Source of the DNA: Streptomyces sp. NBC_01262
GTDB lineage: Bacteria; Actinomycetota; Actinomycetes; Streptomycetales; Streptomycetaceae
DNA: 64,000 nucleotides
Assembly: GCF_036226365.1 (NCBI RefSeq)
Contig: NZ_CP108462.1
Coordinates: 1,488,001 to 1,552,000 of the forward strand
Direction of reading: 5' to 3'
Below the pieces are notes generated by a model. That model had not been told where the DNA came from, ran no database searches, and was given only the letters and a program-made list of their open reading frames with translations. This document shows, piece by piece, positions 23,484 to 31,943 of this stretch (position 1 is the stretch's first letter; each line of letters starts with the position of its first letter). A program made the translations under genes and the position numbers.

Positions 23484-24668
23484 ATGACGGAGCAGCAGCG
23501 CAAGCGGATCTTCGACTGCGACCAGCACATGTACGAGGAGCGGGACTCCTTCACCCGGTACCTCCCCAAGGAGTTCCTCGGCGAGGCCGTGGCACCCGTG
23601 ACCCTCGCCGACGGCCGGGAGGTCATCCTCGCCGGCGACCGGATCGTGGTCTGCCTGGAGCCGGAGTTCGGGCAGGTCTACCGGCCGGGCTCGCTGAAGG
23701 AGATGCTCAAGGCCATGGCCTCGGGCAACCCCGAGGAGACGTACCAGTTCGAGCCCATGCACGAGGCGTACCAGAACCGCGACGCCCGCCTGCGGGTCAT
23801 GGACGAGCAGGGCGTCGACCAGTCGATCATCTACCCGGGCGGCTGGGCCCTGGTCGCCGAGGAGTACGTACGCGGGGTGGAGCCGCTCTACGCCAACTAC
23901 CGCTCGTTCAACCGCTACATGAACGAGGTCTGGGGCTTCGACCACCAGAACCGGATCTACGCCCCCGCCCTGCTGTCGCTGCGCGACCTGCCCAGCGCGG
24001 TCAAGGAGCTGGAGACCGTACTGGAGGAGGGCGCGCGCTTCATCATGCTGCCCACCGGACCGATGTACGGCCGCTCACCGGGCGACCCGTACTTCGACCC
24101 GTTCTGGAAGCTGGTCAACGAGGCCAAGGCCAGCGTCTGCTACCACATCAGCGAGTTCTACTACAACTCGAACGTGGCGCCCGCCTGGGGCCACGACCCC
24201 AACCCCATCCACTTCCGGATGTCGGCGTGGCAGTGGATGAACACCTACGGCCAGCGGCCCATCGAGGAGACGCTCTCCGCGCTCATCTTCGACAACCTCT
24301 TCGGCCGCTTCCCCGACATCAACGTCCTGGTCTCGGAGTTCGGCGCCGAATGGGTCCCGCACTTCGTCCGCCACATGGACAAGAGCCGCGGCATGGGCCG
24401 CAACGGCCCCTGGCTCGGCGGCCAGTTGGACGAGCGGCCCAGCCAGGTCTTCCGCAAGCACATCCGCGTCGTGCCCTACCCCGAGGACGACGTCACCAGC
24501 CTCGTCCAGCGGCTCGGCCACCACGAGTCCCTGGTCATGGGCTCCGACTACCCGCACGCGGAGGGCCTGGCCAACCCGGCGGACTTCCGCAAGCTCATCC
24601 CGACACTGTCCGAGCAGGTGCAGGACGACATCATGTACGGCAACGCGCAGCAGCTCATCTCGCGCTGA
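23484..24668 (+). CDS. Amidohydrolase-2 family protein (decarboxylase/hydrolase-type TIM barrel)
   Basis: A 394-residue metal-dependent amidohydrolase-2 protein. The N-terminal FDCDQHMYEERDSF supplies a DxH metal motif (D13, H15), CYHISEF a further histidine, and GSDYPHAEGLANP the conserved Asp of the barrel's last strand. The family includes ACMSD-type decarboxylases and hydrolases acting on cyclic acids. GGGAGG selects the ATG at 23484; the upstream TTG at 23430 only extends into a repeated AGCCAGATCAG stretch. It is monocistronic, with a strong terminator directly downstream. Its position in an acyl-CoA island suggests a decarboxylation or ring-hydrolysis step on the shared substrate; this is inference. 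Confidence 0.85.
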   Translation: MTEQQRKRIFDCDQHMYEERDSFTRYLPKEFLGEAVAPVTLADGREVILAGDRIVVCLEPEFGQVYRPGSLKEMLKAMASGNPEETYQFEPMHEAYQNRDARLRVMDEQGVDQSIIYPGGWALVAEEYVRGVEPLYANYRSFNRYMNEVWGFDHQNRIYAPALLSLRDLPSAVKELETVLEEGARFIMLPTGPMYGRSPGDPYFDPFWKLVNEAKASVCYHISEFYYNSNVAPAWGHDPNPIHFRMSAWQWMNTYGQRPIEETLSALIFDNLFGRFPDINVLVSEFGAEWVPHFVRHMDKSRGMGRNGPWLGGQLDERPSQVFRKHIRVVPYPEDDVTSLVQRLGHHESLVMGSDYPHAEGLANPADFRKLIPTLSEQVQDDIMYGNAQQLISR

Positions 24669-24674
24669 ACGCCG

Positions 24675-24713
24675 GGCCCGTTGGCGGTTCAACCGCCAAC
24701 GGGCCGGTTTTTT
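24675..24713 (+). terminator. Strong rho-independent terminator
   Basis: GGCCCGTTGGCGGT and its exact complement ACCGCCAACGGGCC (ending 24705) form a perfect 14-bp stem with a three-base loop, followed by six T (24708-24713). It begins 6 bp after the amidohydrolase stop and abuts the stop of the convergent CoA transferase. Confidence 0.95.
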
Positions 24714-25867
24714 CAGTCCAGCTCCCCGAGAACCTCGGCCGTGTGCTGCCCCAGGGCCGGCGCGCCGGCCCGCGGCTTGTCGTCCACACCCCAGAAGCCG
24801 ACCGGCGTGGCCACCGTCCGCAGCACCGGCCCCTCCCCCATCCCCGGCTGCTCGACGAACGCCCCGACCGCTTCGGCCTGAGGATCGGCGGAGGCCTCCG
24901 CCAGGGTCTGCACGGGCGCCCACCACACGCCATGGGCATCGAAGCGCTCGGCCCATTCGGGCAAGGGCCGCCTCCCGAACTCCTCGTCGAAGACGGCGAT
25001 CAGCTCCCGGACATGCCCGCGCCGGGCCCGCCCCGTGGCGAAGCGCTCGTCCTCGCCAAGATCCTCGCGCCCCAGCGCCGCGAGCACGCCGGGCCAGTGG
25101 CGGTTGCCCTCCAGGCCGACCAGCCAGAACCAGCGCCCGTCCCCCGCCCGGTAGGAGTTGTAGAGCGGCGACTCGTGCTCGGTACGGGGGCGGGTACGGC
25201 CGCGCTTGCCGAAGAAGTTCTGCAGGGCGAGGTCGTTGCCGATGGCGTACGTGCCCGAGCGCAGCAGCGAGACGTCCACCACCCCGCCCTCGCCGGTCCG
25301 TTCCCGGCGCAGCAGCGCGGCCAGGACGCCGGCCACCAGGTTGGACGCGGCGGTGCGGTCGCCGAGCCCCGGGCGGATGCCGGGGGGCGGCTCGCCGACG
25401 GGGTTGAGCATGGCGGCGATGCCGGGGCGGGCCCAGAAGGCGGAGACGTCGTACCCGGCACGGTCGCGCTCGGCGCCCGTCCAGCCGTAGCCCGTGAGGG
25501 TGCCGACGACGAGTGCCGGGTGCCGCTCGCGCAGGGTGTCGGGGTCGAGGCCGAGGCGTTCCAGCGCGCCGGGCCGAAGGTTGGTGACGAAGACGTCGGC
25601 GCGCTCCAGCAACCGGTGCAGGTCCGCGCGGCCCTCCTCCGTACGCAGGTCGAGGACGACGCCGCGCTTGCCCCGGTTGTCGGTCTCGAAGGGCGGGGCG
25701 CTGTCCACATCCTGGCCGACGTGCTTGAGCGTGTAGCGGTTGGGGTCGCCGCCGGGCGATTCCACCTTGATCACCTCCGCGCCCCAGTCGGCCATCATCG
25801 CGGCCGCGGCCGGCGCCGCCACCCAGATGCCCAGCTCGACCACGCGATAGCCCTCCAGCGGACGCAC
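24713..25867 (-). CDS. CaiB/BaiF class III CoA transferase
   Basis: A 384-residue family III CoA transferase: RVVELGIWVAAPAAAAMMADWGAEVIKVE at the N-terminus, VFVTNLRPGALERLGLD, GYGWTGAERDRAGYDVSAFWARPG, and GLGDRTAASNLVAGVLAALL, in which the Asp is the expected covalent-CoA residue. It should move CoA between acids without ATP. GGAGGAGG selects the GTG at 25867. It is divergent from a crotonase-hydratase-CoA transferase operon that encodes a second, dissimilar CaiB protein, so two CoA-transfer steps or substrates are likely. Confidence 0.9.
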   Translation of the reverse strand: MRPLEGYRVVELGIWVAAPAAAAMMADWGAEVIKVESPGGDPNRYTLKHVGQDVDSAPPFETDNRGKRGVVLDLRTEEGRADLHRLLERADVFVTNLRPGALERLGLDPDTLRERHPALVVGTLTGYGWTGAERDRAGYDVSAFWARPGIAAMLNPVGEPPPGIRPGLGDRTAASNLVAGVLAALLRRERTGEGGVVDVSLLRSGTYAIGNDLALQNFFGKRGRTRPRTEHESPLYNSYRAGDGRWFWLVGLEGNRHWPGVLAALGREDLGEDERFATGRARRGHVRELIAVFDEEFGRRPLPEWAERFDAHGVWWAPVQTLAEASADPQAEAVGAFVEQPGMGEGPVLRTVATPVGFWGVDDKPRAGAPALGQHTAEVLGELD

Positions 25868-25901
25868 GGCCCACCTCCTCCGAAGCCTTCTTATTATTGA
25901 A

Positions 25902-25919
25902 CTAGATACACTAATCTAG
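25902..25919. promoter_or_regulatory. Candidate operator CTAGAT-ACACTA-ATCTAG
   Basis: A perfect inverted repeat with six-base arms and a six-base spacer, containing TAGATA, is centred between the divergent CoA transferase (start 25867) and crotonase (start 25949) genes. It belongs to the same family of AT-rich palindromes as those at 9092 and 18661. Confidence 0.6.
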
Positions 25920-25948
25920 CTTAAGCATCCGCCCGAGGAGGAGACCCC

Positions 25949-26782
25949 GTGACAGCCAATCCCCACTCCGCGTACTCCGCCTTCGAACGCCTGAGGTTCG
26001 AACGCCCCGCCCCCGGCGTGCTGCGCATCGTCCTGGACGCCCCGAACCTCAACGCCGTGGACGGCCGGATGCACGGCGAACTCGCCGACGTATGGCCCGT
26101 GATCGACCGCGACGACGAGACCCGCGCCGTGGTCGTCCAAGGCGCGGGCAAGGCCTTCTCCGCGGGCGGCACCTTCGACTCCATCGAGGACATGACCGCC
26201 GACTACGCGGTCCGCGCCCGCGTCATGCGCGAGGCCCGCGACATGGTCTACGGCGTCATCAACTGCGCCAAGCCCGTCGTCTCCGCCATCCACGGTCCCG
26301 CCGTCGGGGCCGGGCTGGTGATCGGCATGCTCGCCGACATCTCGATCGTCGGCCGCAAGGCGAAGATCGTCGACGGCCACACCCGGCTCGGCGTCGCCGC
26401 CGGGGACCACGCGGCGATCTGCTGGCCGCTGCTGTGCGGCATGGCCAAGGCCAAGTACTACCTGCTCACCTGCGAAGTCCTCACCGGCGAGGAGGCCGAG
26501 CGGATCGGCCTGGTCTCCAAGTGCGTGGACGACGACCAGGTCCACGCCGAGGCCCTGCGCGTCGCCACCGCGCTCGCCGCGGGCTCGGCCAGCGCGATCA
26601 GCTGGACCAAGCGCTCCCTCAACCACTGGTACCGCACCGCCTCCCCCGCCTTCGAGGCCTCCCTCGGCCTGGAGTTCTTCGGCTTCGGCGGCCACGACGT
26701 CGCCGAGGGCGTGGCCTCCCACCGCGAGAAGCGCGCCCCCGACTTCACGGCGGTCGCCGCGAAGAACCCGCTGGCCCTCTGA
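25949..26782 (+). CDS. Crotonase-fold protein (enoyl-CoA hydratase family) with unusual active site
   Basis: A 277-residue crotonase: [33 protein letters not shown] and [21 protein letters not shown] give the CoA pocket and oxyanion hole. The catalytic loop reads [22 protein letters not shown], so neither hydratase glutamate is present at its normal place; His and Asp occupy the region. Several actinobacterial crotonases share an H-x-R-x-G-x-x-x-G-D pattern and have no proven reaction. GGAGGAG selects the GTG at 25949. It is the first gene of a three-gene operon with a MaoC protein and a CoA transferase. Confidence 0.87.
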   Translation: MTANPHSAYSAFERLRFERPAPGVLRIVLDAPNLNAVDGRMHGELADVWPVIDRDDETRAVVVQGAGKAFSAGGTFDSIEDMTADYAVRARVMREARDMVYGVINCAKPVVSAIHGPAVGAGLVIGMLADISIVGRKAKIVDGHTRLGVAAGDHAAICWPLLCGMAKAKYYLLTCEVLTGEEAERIGLVSKCVDDDQVHAEALRVATALAAGSASAISWTKRSLNHWYRTASPAFEASLGLEFFGFGGHDVAEGVASHREKRAPDFTAVAAKNPLAL

Positions 26783-26798
26783 GAAACCAGGAGCAACC

Positions 26799-27299
26799 GT
26801 GTCCGACGCCACCACGACCACCACACCCCCGCCGCTCGTCCAGGGCATGACGTACGAGGAGATGCCGGTCGGCCACGCCTTCCGCACCGCCCGCCGCACC
26901 GTCACCGAGACCGACCTCGTCAACTTCATCAGCTGGGGCGGCTTCAACGAGCCCCTCTTCCTCGACGCCTCCCACGCCGCCGAGGGCGGCTACACCGGCC
27001 GCCTCATCCCCGGCGGCATGATCTACTGCATCGCCGAGGGCCTGGTCCTCCAGACCAACGTCCTGCACGGCACCGGCCTGGCCTTCATGCACATGGAGCT
27101 GACCGTCAAGCAGCCGGTCTACGTCGGCGACACGCTCTACGCCGTCGTCGAGACCACCGGCTCCCGCCCGGCCGGCCGGGGCGCCCGGGGCGTCGTCACC
27201 AGCCGCATCGGCGTACGCAACCAGCGGGACGAGGAAGTCCTCGTCTACACCCCCGTACGCCTGATCCGCGGCAAGGACTACGACCCGGAGACCCGATGA
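26799..27299 (+). CDS. MaoC-family hydratase
   Basis: A 166-residue hotdog protein: MTYEEMPVGHAFRTARRTVTETDLVNFISWGG, then FNEPLFLDASHAAEGGYTGRLIPGGMIYCIAEGL. The N-E-P-L-F-L-D form replaces the strict hydratase D-x-N-x-x-H-x-D; the His is absent and Asp is kept, as in many MaoC-like proteins of mesaconyl/other CoA pathways. CAGGAG lies upstream of the GTG at 26799. Its stop overlaps the start of the CoA transferase (ATGA), so the two are translationally coupled. Confidence 0.85.
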   Translation: MSDATTTTTPPPLVQGMTYEEMPVGHAFRTARRTVTETDLVNFISWGGFNEPLFLDASHAAEGGYTGRLIPGGMIYCIAEGLVLQTNVLHGTGLAFMHMELTVKQPVYVGDTLYAVVETTGSRPAGRGARGVVTSRIGVRNQRDEEVLVYTPVRLIRGKDYDPETR

Positions 27300-28540
27300 A
27301 GGCTCTTGAGGGCATCCGCGTCCTGGACCTGGGCCGGGTCCTCGCCGCGCCCCTGGCCGCGCAGATGCTGGGCGATCTCGGCGCCGACGTCATCAAGATC
27401 GAACGCCCGGGTGTCGGCGACGACTCCCGCGCCTACGGCCCGCCGTTCCTCGAAACCCCCGACGACGGCCCGGACCCGGCGGCCTTCTACCTCAGCTGCA
27501 ACCGCAACAAACGGTCCGTCACCCTCGACCACTCCAAGCCCGAGGGCCAGAAGCTGCTGCGCCGCCTCGTCGCCGAATCCGACGTCCTCATCGAGAACTT
27601 CCGCCCCGGCGTCCTCGCCAAGTACGGCCTCGACTACGCGCCCCTGGCCGCCGTCAACCCCGGCCTGGTCTACTGCTCCATCACCGGCTTCGGCCAGGAC
27701 GGCCCCTACGCCGGCCGCCCCGGCTACGACGGCGTCTTCCAGGCCATGTCCGGCATGATGAGCGTCTCCGGCCTCCCCGACGGCGTCCCGGGCGCCGGTC
27801 CCATGAAGGTCGGCGTATCGATGATCGACATCCTCACCGGCCTCTACGCGGGCAACGCCATCCTCGCCGCCCTCCACCACCGCGACGCCGGTGCTGGTGC
27901 TGGTGCCGGTGCCCGGGTCGGCCAGCACATCGACCTCTCCCTGCTGGACTGCGGCCTCGCCTCCCTCTCCCACTACGCCCAGTCGTACCTGGTCTCCGGC
28001 CAGGTCCCCCAGCGTCGCGGCAACGGCGGCTACGGCGGCATCCCCTCCCAGTCCTTCCGCTGCGCCGACCACGACATCTTCCTCGTCGCCGCCACGGACC
28101 GGCAGTTCGCCGCCCTCTGCCGAGCCCTCCACCGCCCCGGCCTCCCGGCCGACCCCCGCTTCGCCACCGTCCCCGCCCGCATCGCCCACCGCGGCGAACT
28201 CCTCGCCATCCTCGACGCCGTCTTCCTCACCCGCCCCGCCGCCGCCTGGATCGCCGACCTCGAAGCGGCCGACGTCCCCGTCAGCCCCGTCAACACGCTT
28301 CCGGATGCCCTCGCCAACCCCCAGCTCGCCCACCGCGCGATGCGCGTCCGCGCCGGTGCCGGTGCCGCGGGCGACGGCGGCCTGGACGTCCTGCGCAACC
28401 CCATCCGGTTCTCGGCCACCCCCATCGAGTCCTACGCCGCGCCGCCCGCGCTCGGGGGCGACACCGCGGACGTACTGACGGATCTGCTCGGGCTCAGCCC
28501 CTCCGAAATCGCCGGCCTTCACGACGCGAAGGTGATCTGA
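27296..28540 (+). CDS. CaiB/BaiF class III CoA transferase
   Basis: A 414-residue family III CoA transferase: IRVLDLGRVLAAPLAAQMLGDLGADVIKIERPG, NRNKRSVTLDHSKPEGQKLL, SDVLIENFRPGVLAKYGLDY, GFGQDGPYAGRPGYDGVFQAMSG, and VGVSMIDILTGLYAGNAILAAL with the expected nucleophilic Asp. The ATG overlaps the MaoC stop. Two runs of GGT-GC(C/T) hexanucleotides (near 27888 and 28352) encode AGAGAGAG-type stretches and are likely slippage-prone. It resembles the transferase at 24713 only at family level. The 600 bp that follow hold no gene. Confidence 0.9.
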   Translation: MKALEGIRVLDLGRVLAAPLAAQMLGDLGADVIKIERPGVGDDSRAYGPPFLETPDDGPDPAAFYLSCNRNKRSVTLDHSKPEGQKLLRRLVAESDVLIENFRPGVLAKYGLDYAPLAAVNPGLVYCSITGFGQDGPYAGRPGYDGVFQAMSGMMSVSGLPDGVPGAGPMKVGVSMIDILTGLYAGNAILAALHHRDAGAGAGAGARVGQHIDLSLLDCGLASLSHYAQSYLVSGQVPQRRGNGGYGGIPSQSFRCADHDIFLVAATDRQFAALCRALHRPGLPADPRFATVPARIAHRGELLAILDAVFLTRPAAAWIADLEAADVPVSPVNTLPDALANPQLAHRAMRVRAGAGAAGDGGLDVLRNPIRFSATPIESYAAPPALGGDTADVLTDLLGLSPSEIAGLHDAKVI

Positions 28541-29141
28541 CCGGCGCCGTCGGTCAGGGTCGCCGGTTCCGTCCTCAAACGCCGGACGGGCCGGGTCGGC
28601 CGGTGTGCGCCTGCCGTTGTCGTACGGTCGGGGCCGCCTGCCGGGACTGCGTCCTCAGCGCTCGAACCTTGGGCTGTCCATGTCCTTGCCGTGGGCCGGT
28701 TCTCGTCGCTTCCGGGCGCATCCCTCCACCGTCCCCTTCGGCCGGTTGGCGGCCACCGGCCGGTGGGCGTACGGGTCCTCAAGCCCGGACGGGCTGAAGA
28801 TGCCCTTCCGGCCGGGCGGGGGTGGTGGAGGGGTTCTCCCGCAGGCGACGAGCGAGGATCCCGGGCACGAACAAGTAAGGACCAGAGTCGCGAGCGCCGA
28901 GGAGAGAGGCCCCGGCAGGCGCCCCCGACCCCACGGCCGACCCAGCCCGTCCGGCGATTGAGGACGGAACCCTCGACCACGGCAGACGGTGCTGCAACGG
29001 GCGCCCACCCTCCGACGGCCGGAGGCCGGCGCAGCGGCCCGAAGCAAGCGAAGCGCCCGCGAGGGACGCAGACAAGAGGGGCCCCAGCCCGTCCGGCGCT
29101 TGAGGACGGAACCAGCAACCCCGACCGACGGCCCTGTTCGG
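28541..29141. repeat. Gene-free 600-bp region with four copies of a 21-bp Streptomyces repeat
   Basis: No reading frame here has protein-family features. A unit of the form GTCCTCAANCGCCGGACGGG(C) occurs at 28571-28591 and, one base shorter, at 28775-28794; inverted copies lie at 28945-28965 and 29087-29107. The outermost two extend to about 27 bp (GGTTCCGTCCTCAA...), forming a long-range inverted repeat around the region. This motif, from memory, is common between Streptomyces genes. The region separates two convergent transcription units, so a role in 3' end formation is possible. Confidence 0.65.
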
Positions 29142-29921
<780 letters not shown>

Positions 29922-29934
29922 GTCAGCGGCCCCG

Positions 29935-30699
29935 TCAGACCATCGTCAGGCCGCCGCTGACCGAGAGCGTCTGCCCGGTCATGTACGCGGCGTCGTCGGA
30001 GGCGAGGAAGGCGACCACGCCGGCGATGTCCGCCGGGTCCGCGACCCGGCGAAGCGGGATGGCACGCAAGGTCGCGTCGTACATTTTCTGGCTGTACTCG
30101 GCGACCTGGCCGAGCAGCGCGGTGTCGGTGGGCCCGGGGCAGACGCTGTTGACGGTGATGCCGTGGCGGGCGACCTCGCGGGCGAGGGCTTTGCCGAAGG
30201 CGATGACACCGCCCTTGGTGGCGGAGTAGACGACCTCGCCGGAGGAGCCGACGCGGCCGGCGTCGGAGGCGATGTGGATGACGCGGCCCCGGCCGAGCCC
30301 GATCATGCCGTCGAGGACGGCCCGGGTCATGGTGATGGTGCCCCGGAGGTTGACGGAGATGATCCGGTCCCAGGTCTGCTCGCTGCTGTCGACGAAGCGC
30401 TCGATGACGTCGATGGCGGCGTTGTTGACCAGGACGTCCACCGTCCCGAGCTCCTCCGTCACCCGGGCCACGGCGACGGCGACGGCCGCGCTGTCGGCGA
30501 TGTCCACCGCCACGCCCAGGGCCCGTACGCCGTGCTGCTCGGCGATGCGCGCGGCGACCTTGTCGGCGGCCGCCGCGTCGAGGTCGCACACGGCGATCGC
30601 CGCGCCACGGGCGGCCAGCCGGGAGGCGATGGCCTCGCCGATGCCGCGTCCCGCTCCGGTGACGACAGCCACCCTGTCCCGCTCGCTGCGCTCGTCCAT
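29935..30699 (-). CDS. SDR-family dehydrogenase (3-hydroxyacyl-CoA type)
   Basis: A 254-residue classical SDR: TGAGRGIG, VCDLDAAAAD (acidic residue favouring NAD+), NNAAI, catalytic Ser in HIASDAG and YSATKGG, then GPTDTALLGQVAEYSQKM. The ATG at 30699 was preferred to the upstream 30735 start because GGAGGG lies just before it. It heads a two-gene operon with the hydratase and could oxidise that enzyme's product. It is divergent from the ACAD at 30800 across an AT-rich promoter. Confidence 0.9.
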   Translation of the reverse strand: MDERSERDRVAVVTGAGRGIGEAIASRLAARGAAIAVCDLDAAAADKVAARIAEQHGVRALGVAVDIADSAAVAVAVARVTEELGTVDVLVNNAAIDVIERFVDSSEQTWDRIISVNLRGTITMTRAVLDGMIGLGRGRVIHIASDAGRVGSSGEVVYSATKGGVIAFGKALAREVARHGITVNSVCPGPTDTALLGQVAEYSQKMYDATLRAIPLRRVADPADIAGVVAFLASDDAAYMTGQTLSVSGGLTMV

Positions 30700-30724
30700 G
30701 TGCCCTCCATGACTTCCCCACCGG

Positions 30725-30765
30725 TTCACAATCATTTAAATTACTACACTGAATGCTCGGATAGA
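30725..30765. promoter_or_regulatory. AT-rich divergent promoter region
   Basis: An AT-rich stretch containing CATTTAAATTACTACAC lies between the divergent SDR (30699) and ACAD (30800) genes. ATTTAAAT is self-complementary. There is no clear TAGATA core here, unlike the other islands. Confidence 0.4.
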
Positions 30766-30799
30766 AGACGATGGAAGACAGCAGGGAAGGGACCACCCG

Positions 30800-31942
30800 A
30801 TGCGCCGCACGATCTTCACCGAGGAACACGACCTCTTCCGCGAGACGGCCCGCGCCTACTACCTGCGCGAATGCGCCCCGCACACCGAGGAGTGGGAGCA
30901 CGACGGCCAGGTCAGCCGCGCCGCGTGGGCCGCCGCCGGCAAAGCCGGGCTCATCGGCTGGGAGTTCCCGGAGGCGTACGGGGGCCAGGGGATCCGCGAC
31001 TTCCGCTACAACGCGATCATGGCCGAGGAGATGGCCGCGACCAGCTCCGTCGGGATCGGACTCGGCCTGCAGAACGACGTCCTGCCGCCCTACCTCGGCG
31101 GTCTCACCACCGACGAGCAGAAGGACCGCTGGCTGCCCGGCGTCATCAGCGGCGAGACGGTCTGCGCCCTCGCACTGTCCGAGCCCGGCGCGGGCTCGGA
31201 CCTGGGGTCCATCGCCACCACCGCCCGCCGCGACGGCGACGACTGGGTCATCGACGGCTCCAAGACCTTCATCACCAACGGCATCCTGGCCGACCTGGTC
31301 ATCGTCGCCTGCAAGACCGACCCGCAGGCCCGCCACAAGGGCATCAGCCTCATCGTGGTCGAGCGCGGCACCCCCGGCTTCGAGCGCGGCCGCAAGCTCG
31401 ACAAGGTCGGCATGAAGGCCCAGGACACCGCCGAGCTGTTCTTCCACGAGTGCCGGGTCCCCGCCGGGAACCTCATCGGCGAGGAGAACCGCGGTTTCTA
31501 CCACATGATGCGCAACCTGCCGACGGAGCGCCTCGCCATCGCCGTCAGCTCTCTCGCCGCCGCCGAGCGCGCCTTCGATCTGGCCCTGGACTACGCGAAG
31601 ACCCGCACCGCCTTCGGCCGGCCCATCGGCAGCTTCCAGGCCAACCGCTTCGCCCTCGCCGACATCCGGGCCAGGCTCAACGCCGCCCGGGTGTACGTCG
31701 ACGGCTGCATCATGGCCCTGGTCGACGGCCACCTGACCGCCGACGACGCGGCCGCCGCCAAGTACTGGACGTCGGAGACCGCCTGGCAGGCCATCGACCG
31801 CTGCATGCAGCTCTTCGGCGGCTACGGCTACGTCAACGAGTACGAGATCGCCCGGATCTGGCGGGACAACCGCGTGCAGCGGGTCTTCGGCGGAACGTCC
31901 GAGATCATGCAGGAGATCGTCGGACGCTCCCTGGGCCTCTGA
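30800..31942 (+). CDS. Acyl-CoA dehydrogenase (IVD/LCAD-like)
   Basis: A 380-residue ACAD with all canonical blocks: LALSEPGAGSDLGSIATTA, VIDGSKTFITNG, KLDKVGMKAQDTAELFF, AFGRPIGSFQANRFALADI, LFGGYGYVNEYEIARIWRD and VFGGTSEIMQEIVGRSL. The MCAD-position glutamate is replaced by Gly (FGGTSE), while PTERLAIA places a Glu where isovaleryl-CoA and long-chain dehydrogenases carry the base. A short- to medium-chain or branched acyl-CoA is therefore likely. The ATG at 30800 follows AGGGAAGGGA. It is divergent from the hydratase-SDR operon, which would take its product further. Confidence 0.93.
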   Translation: MRRTIFTEEHDLFRETARAYYLRECAPHTEEWEHDGQVSRAAWAAAGKAGLIGWEFPEAYGGQGIRDFRYNAIMAEEMAATSSVGIGLGLQNDVLPPYLGGLTTDEQKDRWLPGVISGETVCALALSEPGAGSDLGSIATTARRDGDDWVIDGSKTFITNGILADLVIVACKTDPQARHKGISLIVVERGTPGFERGRKLDKVGMKAQDTAELFFHECRVPAGNLIGEENRGFYHMMRNLPTERLAIAVSSLAAAERAFDLALDYAKTRTAFGRPIGSFQANRFALADIRARLNAARVYVDGCIMALVDGHLTADDAAAAKYWTSETAWQAIDRCMQLFGGYGYVNEYEIARIWRDNRVQRVFGGTSEIMQEIVGRSLGL

Positions 31943-31943
31943 T

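Noticed and set aside
23430..23484. A TTG start at 23430 for the amidohydrolase
   Set aside because: The extension encodes a repeated AGCCAGATCAG stretch, while GGGAGG precedes the ATG at 23484 at ideal spacing.
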